NCBI RefSeq assembly: GCF_027947575.1 | Contig: NZ_CP116256.1 | Coordinates: forward strand, 4,898,001 to 4,962,000 | Origin: Streptomyces rubrogriseus | Lineage (GTDB): Bacteria; Actinomycetota; Actinomycetes; Streptomycetales; Streptomycetaceae | DNA length: 64,000 nt | Direction of reading: 5' to 3' | Shown here: positions 62,260 through 64,000 of the stretch, one piece after another | How positions within the stretch are numbered: the stretch's first letter is position 1 | How the letters are laid out: every line of letters begins with the position of its first letter | Translations under genes and position numbers: made by a program | Notes under the pieces: generated by a model | What the model saw: the letters and a program-made list of their open reading frames with translations, nothing else | Databases searched by the model: none | Told to the model about the DNA's origin: nothing

Positions 62260-63318
62260 CTACCCGGGCGGCGGCGCCGTGCTCGCCCGGGTCACCAGCC
62301 GGGTCGGCACCAGCGTCGTGCCCTGTTCCGGACCCGCCGCACGCATCTTGCGCAGCACGGCCCGCACGCACAGCCGCCCGACCTCGGCGAAGTCCTGGTG
62401 GACGGTGGTCAGCGGGGGCAGGAAGGAACCGGCCTCGGCGATGTCGTCGAATCCGATGACGCTGATGTCCTCGGGCACGCGCCGGCCGCGTTCGTGCAGG
62501 GCGCGCAGCAGGCCGAGGGCCATCTGGTCGTTGGCCGCGAAGACGGCGGTGCAGTCCTCGCGGGCGGCGAGTTCCAGGCCGGCCCGGTAGCCGGACTCCG
62601 CCGACCAGTCGCCCCGGACGAGCGGCGGCGGGGTGCGGCCGGCCTCGGTGAGCGTGCGCCGCCAGGCGTCGGTGCGGCGCTGGGCGGCGAAGGAGCCCTC
62701 GGGGCCGCCGAGGTGCCACACCGTGTCGTGCCCGAGGTCCAGCAGGTGGCGCACGGCGGCGCGGCTGCCGCCGGCCTGGTCGGTGTCGACGACGGTGTAG
62801 GTGTCGCCGGCGTCCGAGTCGACCACGACGACCTGGACGTGCGGCGGCAGTTTGAGGGAGGCCGCGTCCAGGAGGTGGACCTCCATGATGACGATGACCG
62901 CGTCGACGGCCAGCTCCTCCAGCCGCGAGAACGCGCCGCGCACCTCGTCCTGGGTGGGGACGGCGACCGGCAGCAGCGTCACCGCGTACCCCTCGCTCGC
63001 CGCGGAGGTCGCGATGGCCTCCAGGGTGCGCACGTTGCCGGTGGTGGCCAGCGTGAAGGTGATGACCCCGATGGTGCGGAACTCGCCGCGCTTGAGGGCC
63101 CGGGCCGCGCTGTTGGGCCGGTAGCCCAGCTCCTTCATGGCCGCCAGCACCTGCTGCCGGGTCTCCTCGGTCACGCCCGCGTAGCCGTTGGAGACGCGGG
63201 AGACGGTCTGCGAGGAGACCCCGGCCAGCCGGGCCACGTCCGCCATGGAGGCCGTGCGGTCCCGGCCGCGCCGGGGTGGCGCGGGTGCGCTCGTCGGGAC
63301 TTCCTCAGCCGTGCTCAC
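62260..63318 (-). CDS. LacI-family transcriptional regulator
   Basis: 352 residues. Long N-tail, HTH MADVARLAGVSSQTVSRVSN with hinge RPNSAARALKRGEFRTIGVI, periplasmic-binding-like domain ending in IGFDDIAEAGSFLPPLTTVH. Divergent from a sugar ABC permease operon; two identical perfect palindromes lie between, so it likely represses that operon (and itself) until its sugar binds. Confidence 0.93.
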   Translation of the reverse strand: MSTAEEVPTSAPAPPRRGRDRTASMADVARLAGVSSQTVSRVSNGYAGVTEETRQQVLAAMKELGYRPNSAARALKRGEFRTIGVITFTLATTGNVRTLEAIATSAASEGYAVTLLPVAVPTQDEVRGAFSRLEELAVDAVIVIMEVHLLDAASLKLPPHVQVVVVDSDAGDTYTVVDTDQAGGSRAAVRHLLDLGHDTVWHLGGPEGSFAAQRRTDAWRRTLTEAGRTPPPLVRGDWSAESGYRAGLELAAREDCTAVFAANDQMALGLLRALHERGRRVPEDISVIGFDDIAEAGSFLPPLTTVHQDFAEVGRLCVRAVLRKMRAAGPEQGTTLVPTRLVTRASTAPPPG

Positions 63319-63411
63319 TCGCCGTCAGCCGCCTCTCTGTCGCTGTCGGGCCCGGGTGCGCAAGGACCCTTGACCGTCGTCATCGGGGCAGTGTAGACAT
63401 GCCGCCATCAG

Positions 63412-63427
63412 ATGTTTACGTAAACAT
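63412..63427. promoter_or_regulatory. LacI operator 1
   Basis: ATGTTTACGTAAACAT, perfect 16-bp palindrome, 85 bp from the LacI start. Identical to the copy at 63457; the CG centre and AT-rich flanks are typical of LacI/CcpA-type sites. Confidence 0.9.
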
Positions 63428-63456
63428 AACAGCTCGCCGCTCTTTCGCGGTGCGCC

Positions 63457-63472
63457 ATGTTTACGTAAACAT
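63457..63472. promoter_or_regulatory. LacI operator 2
   Basis: ATGTTTACGTAAACAT, second identical copy, centres 45 bp apart (about 4.3 helical turns), 38 bp upstream of the permease start. Two operators in one short interval suggest cooperative or looped repression of the permease operon. Confidence 0.9.
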
Positions 63473-63510
63473 CAGGCGAAGCTCCAGGACGTGGACGAGC
63501 GAGGAACGAC

Positions 63511-64000
63511 ATGACGACGCTGCAACCGCCGGCCGCCGCCGAGCCGCGGCCGGCCCCGCCCCCGGTGAGGCGGGACCGCCGCTCCTGGACGGGGTGGGGG
63601 TTCCTCGGCCCCTTCGTGGCCGTCTTCGCCCTGGTGTTCCTCGCGCCCCTCGCGTACTCGGTCTACCTCAGTCTCTTCCGCGACCAGCTGATCGGCGGGA
63701 CCACTTTCGTCGGCCTCGACAACTACGCCGAGGCGCTGAAGGACGACCGGTTCTGGGCCTCGCTCGGCCGGGTCTCGCTCTTCCTCGCCGTGCAGGTGCC
63801 GATCATGCTCGGCATCGCGCTGCTCGTGGCCCTCGCGCTGGACAGCGGCCGCCTCTACGGCCGGGACTTCTTCCGCATCTCCATCTTCCTGCCGTACGCC
63901 GTGCCCGCCGTGGTGGCCACCCTGATGTGGGGCTTCATGTACGGCACCCGCTTCGGCCTGGTCGGTGACATCAACGGCGCGCTGGGCGTGTCGCTGCCCG
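63511..64000 (+). CDS. sugar ABC transporter permease (3' end outside window)
   Basis: Integral membrane subunit of a CUT1-type sugar importer (MalF/UgpA-like). 163 codons to the window end; ATG behind GAGGAAC. Pro/Arg-rich start, helix 1 FLGPFVAVFALVFLAPLAYS, FVGLDNYAEALKDDRFWASL (the familiar GLdNY motif), helix 2 FLAVQVPIMLGIALLVALAL, helix 3 FFRISIFLPYAVPAVVATLM. The EAA loop is not yet reached. Binding protein and second permease likely follow. Confidence 0.9.
   Translation, partial: MTTLQPPAAAEPRPAPPPVRRDRRSWTGWGFLGPFVAVFALVFLAPLAYSVYLSLFRDQLIGGTTFVGLDNYAEALKDDRFWASLGRVSLFLAVQVPIMLGIALLVALALDSGRLYGRDFFRISIFLPYAVPAVVATLMWGFMYGTRFGLVGDINGALGVSLP

Overview
The window is high-GC DNA (most third codon positions are G or C) with dense genes, many GTG or TTG starts and ATGA/GTGA overlaps, and several families typical of one genus: two conservons, snapalysin, SchA/CurD, NsrR-HmpA and an Rpf-like domain. 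It is a Streptomyces chromosome. From memory, the order phenylacetate genes - flavin monooxygenase - DMATS prenyltransferase ... snapalysin - hmpA - nsrR matches the S. coelicolor interval around SCO7475 down to about SCO7410 (SCO7467/7468 prenyltransferase/monooxygenase, SCO7428/7427 HmpA2/NsrR). The region therefore looks like a conserved chromosome-arm segment rather than a recent island. I saw no rRNA, tRNA, CRISPR array, insertion sequence or phage.

Layout: 0-4 kb, divergent phenylacetate catabolism (paaABC leftward, paaI-paaK rightward) with two TetR-type operators. 4-6.7 kb, a flavin monooxygenase and a DMATS-type indole prenyltransferase, convergent. 6.8-9.3 kb, a four-gene conservon (cvnABCD) without a P450. 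9.6-14 kb, TauE/SafE permease, secreted trypsin, lipoprotein, orphan ABC ATPase, Rpf-like protein. 14.1-17.5 kb, a sialic-acid-like uptake/lyase pair with a FadR-type regulator. 17.6-24.8 kb, a small unknown, isochorismatase, membrane-anchored Mrr-like nuclease, secreted beta-helix protein, O-methyltransferase, SchA/CurD protein, and a class F sortase next to a secreted protein with 117-bp repeats. 25-32.5 kb, SpoIIE phosphatase, GNAT, RsbW-like kinase, a divergent methyltransferase/P450 pair, phosphoglucomutase. 33-41 kb, TetR/epoxide-hydrolase pair, peptidase, and a LysR-controlled benzoylformate-benzaldehyde-benzoate module. 41-51 kb, PepSY lipoprotein, SnpR/SnpA, CbiZ, HmpA/NsrR, cupin, an MFS-universal stress protein fusion with MarR, GAF-ANTAR protein. 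51.2-56.7 kb, a second conservon with two P450s, one lacking the ExxR motif, and a cvnA that appears frameshifted. 56.8-64 kb, an unknown protein, enolase-superfamily enzyme, YihY-like protein, SDR plus TPP enzyme operon, and a LacI-regulated sugar ABC operon leaving the window.

Themes: the left end and the 36-41 kb block both funnel aromatic compounds (phenylacetate; benzoylformate to benzoate). The two conservons are membrane-associated GTPase signalling modules. Many regulators have clear inverted-repeat operators next to them (PaaR-like, TetR, LysR/SnpR, NsrR, LacI), and convergent genes are separated by long perfect GC-rich hairpins. The most interesting items are the P450 without ExxR, the sortase with its repeat protein that has no LPXTG, the SD-led leader ORF before the prenyltransferase, the MFS-USP fusion, and the frameshift in the second cvnA.
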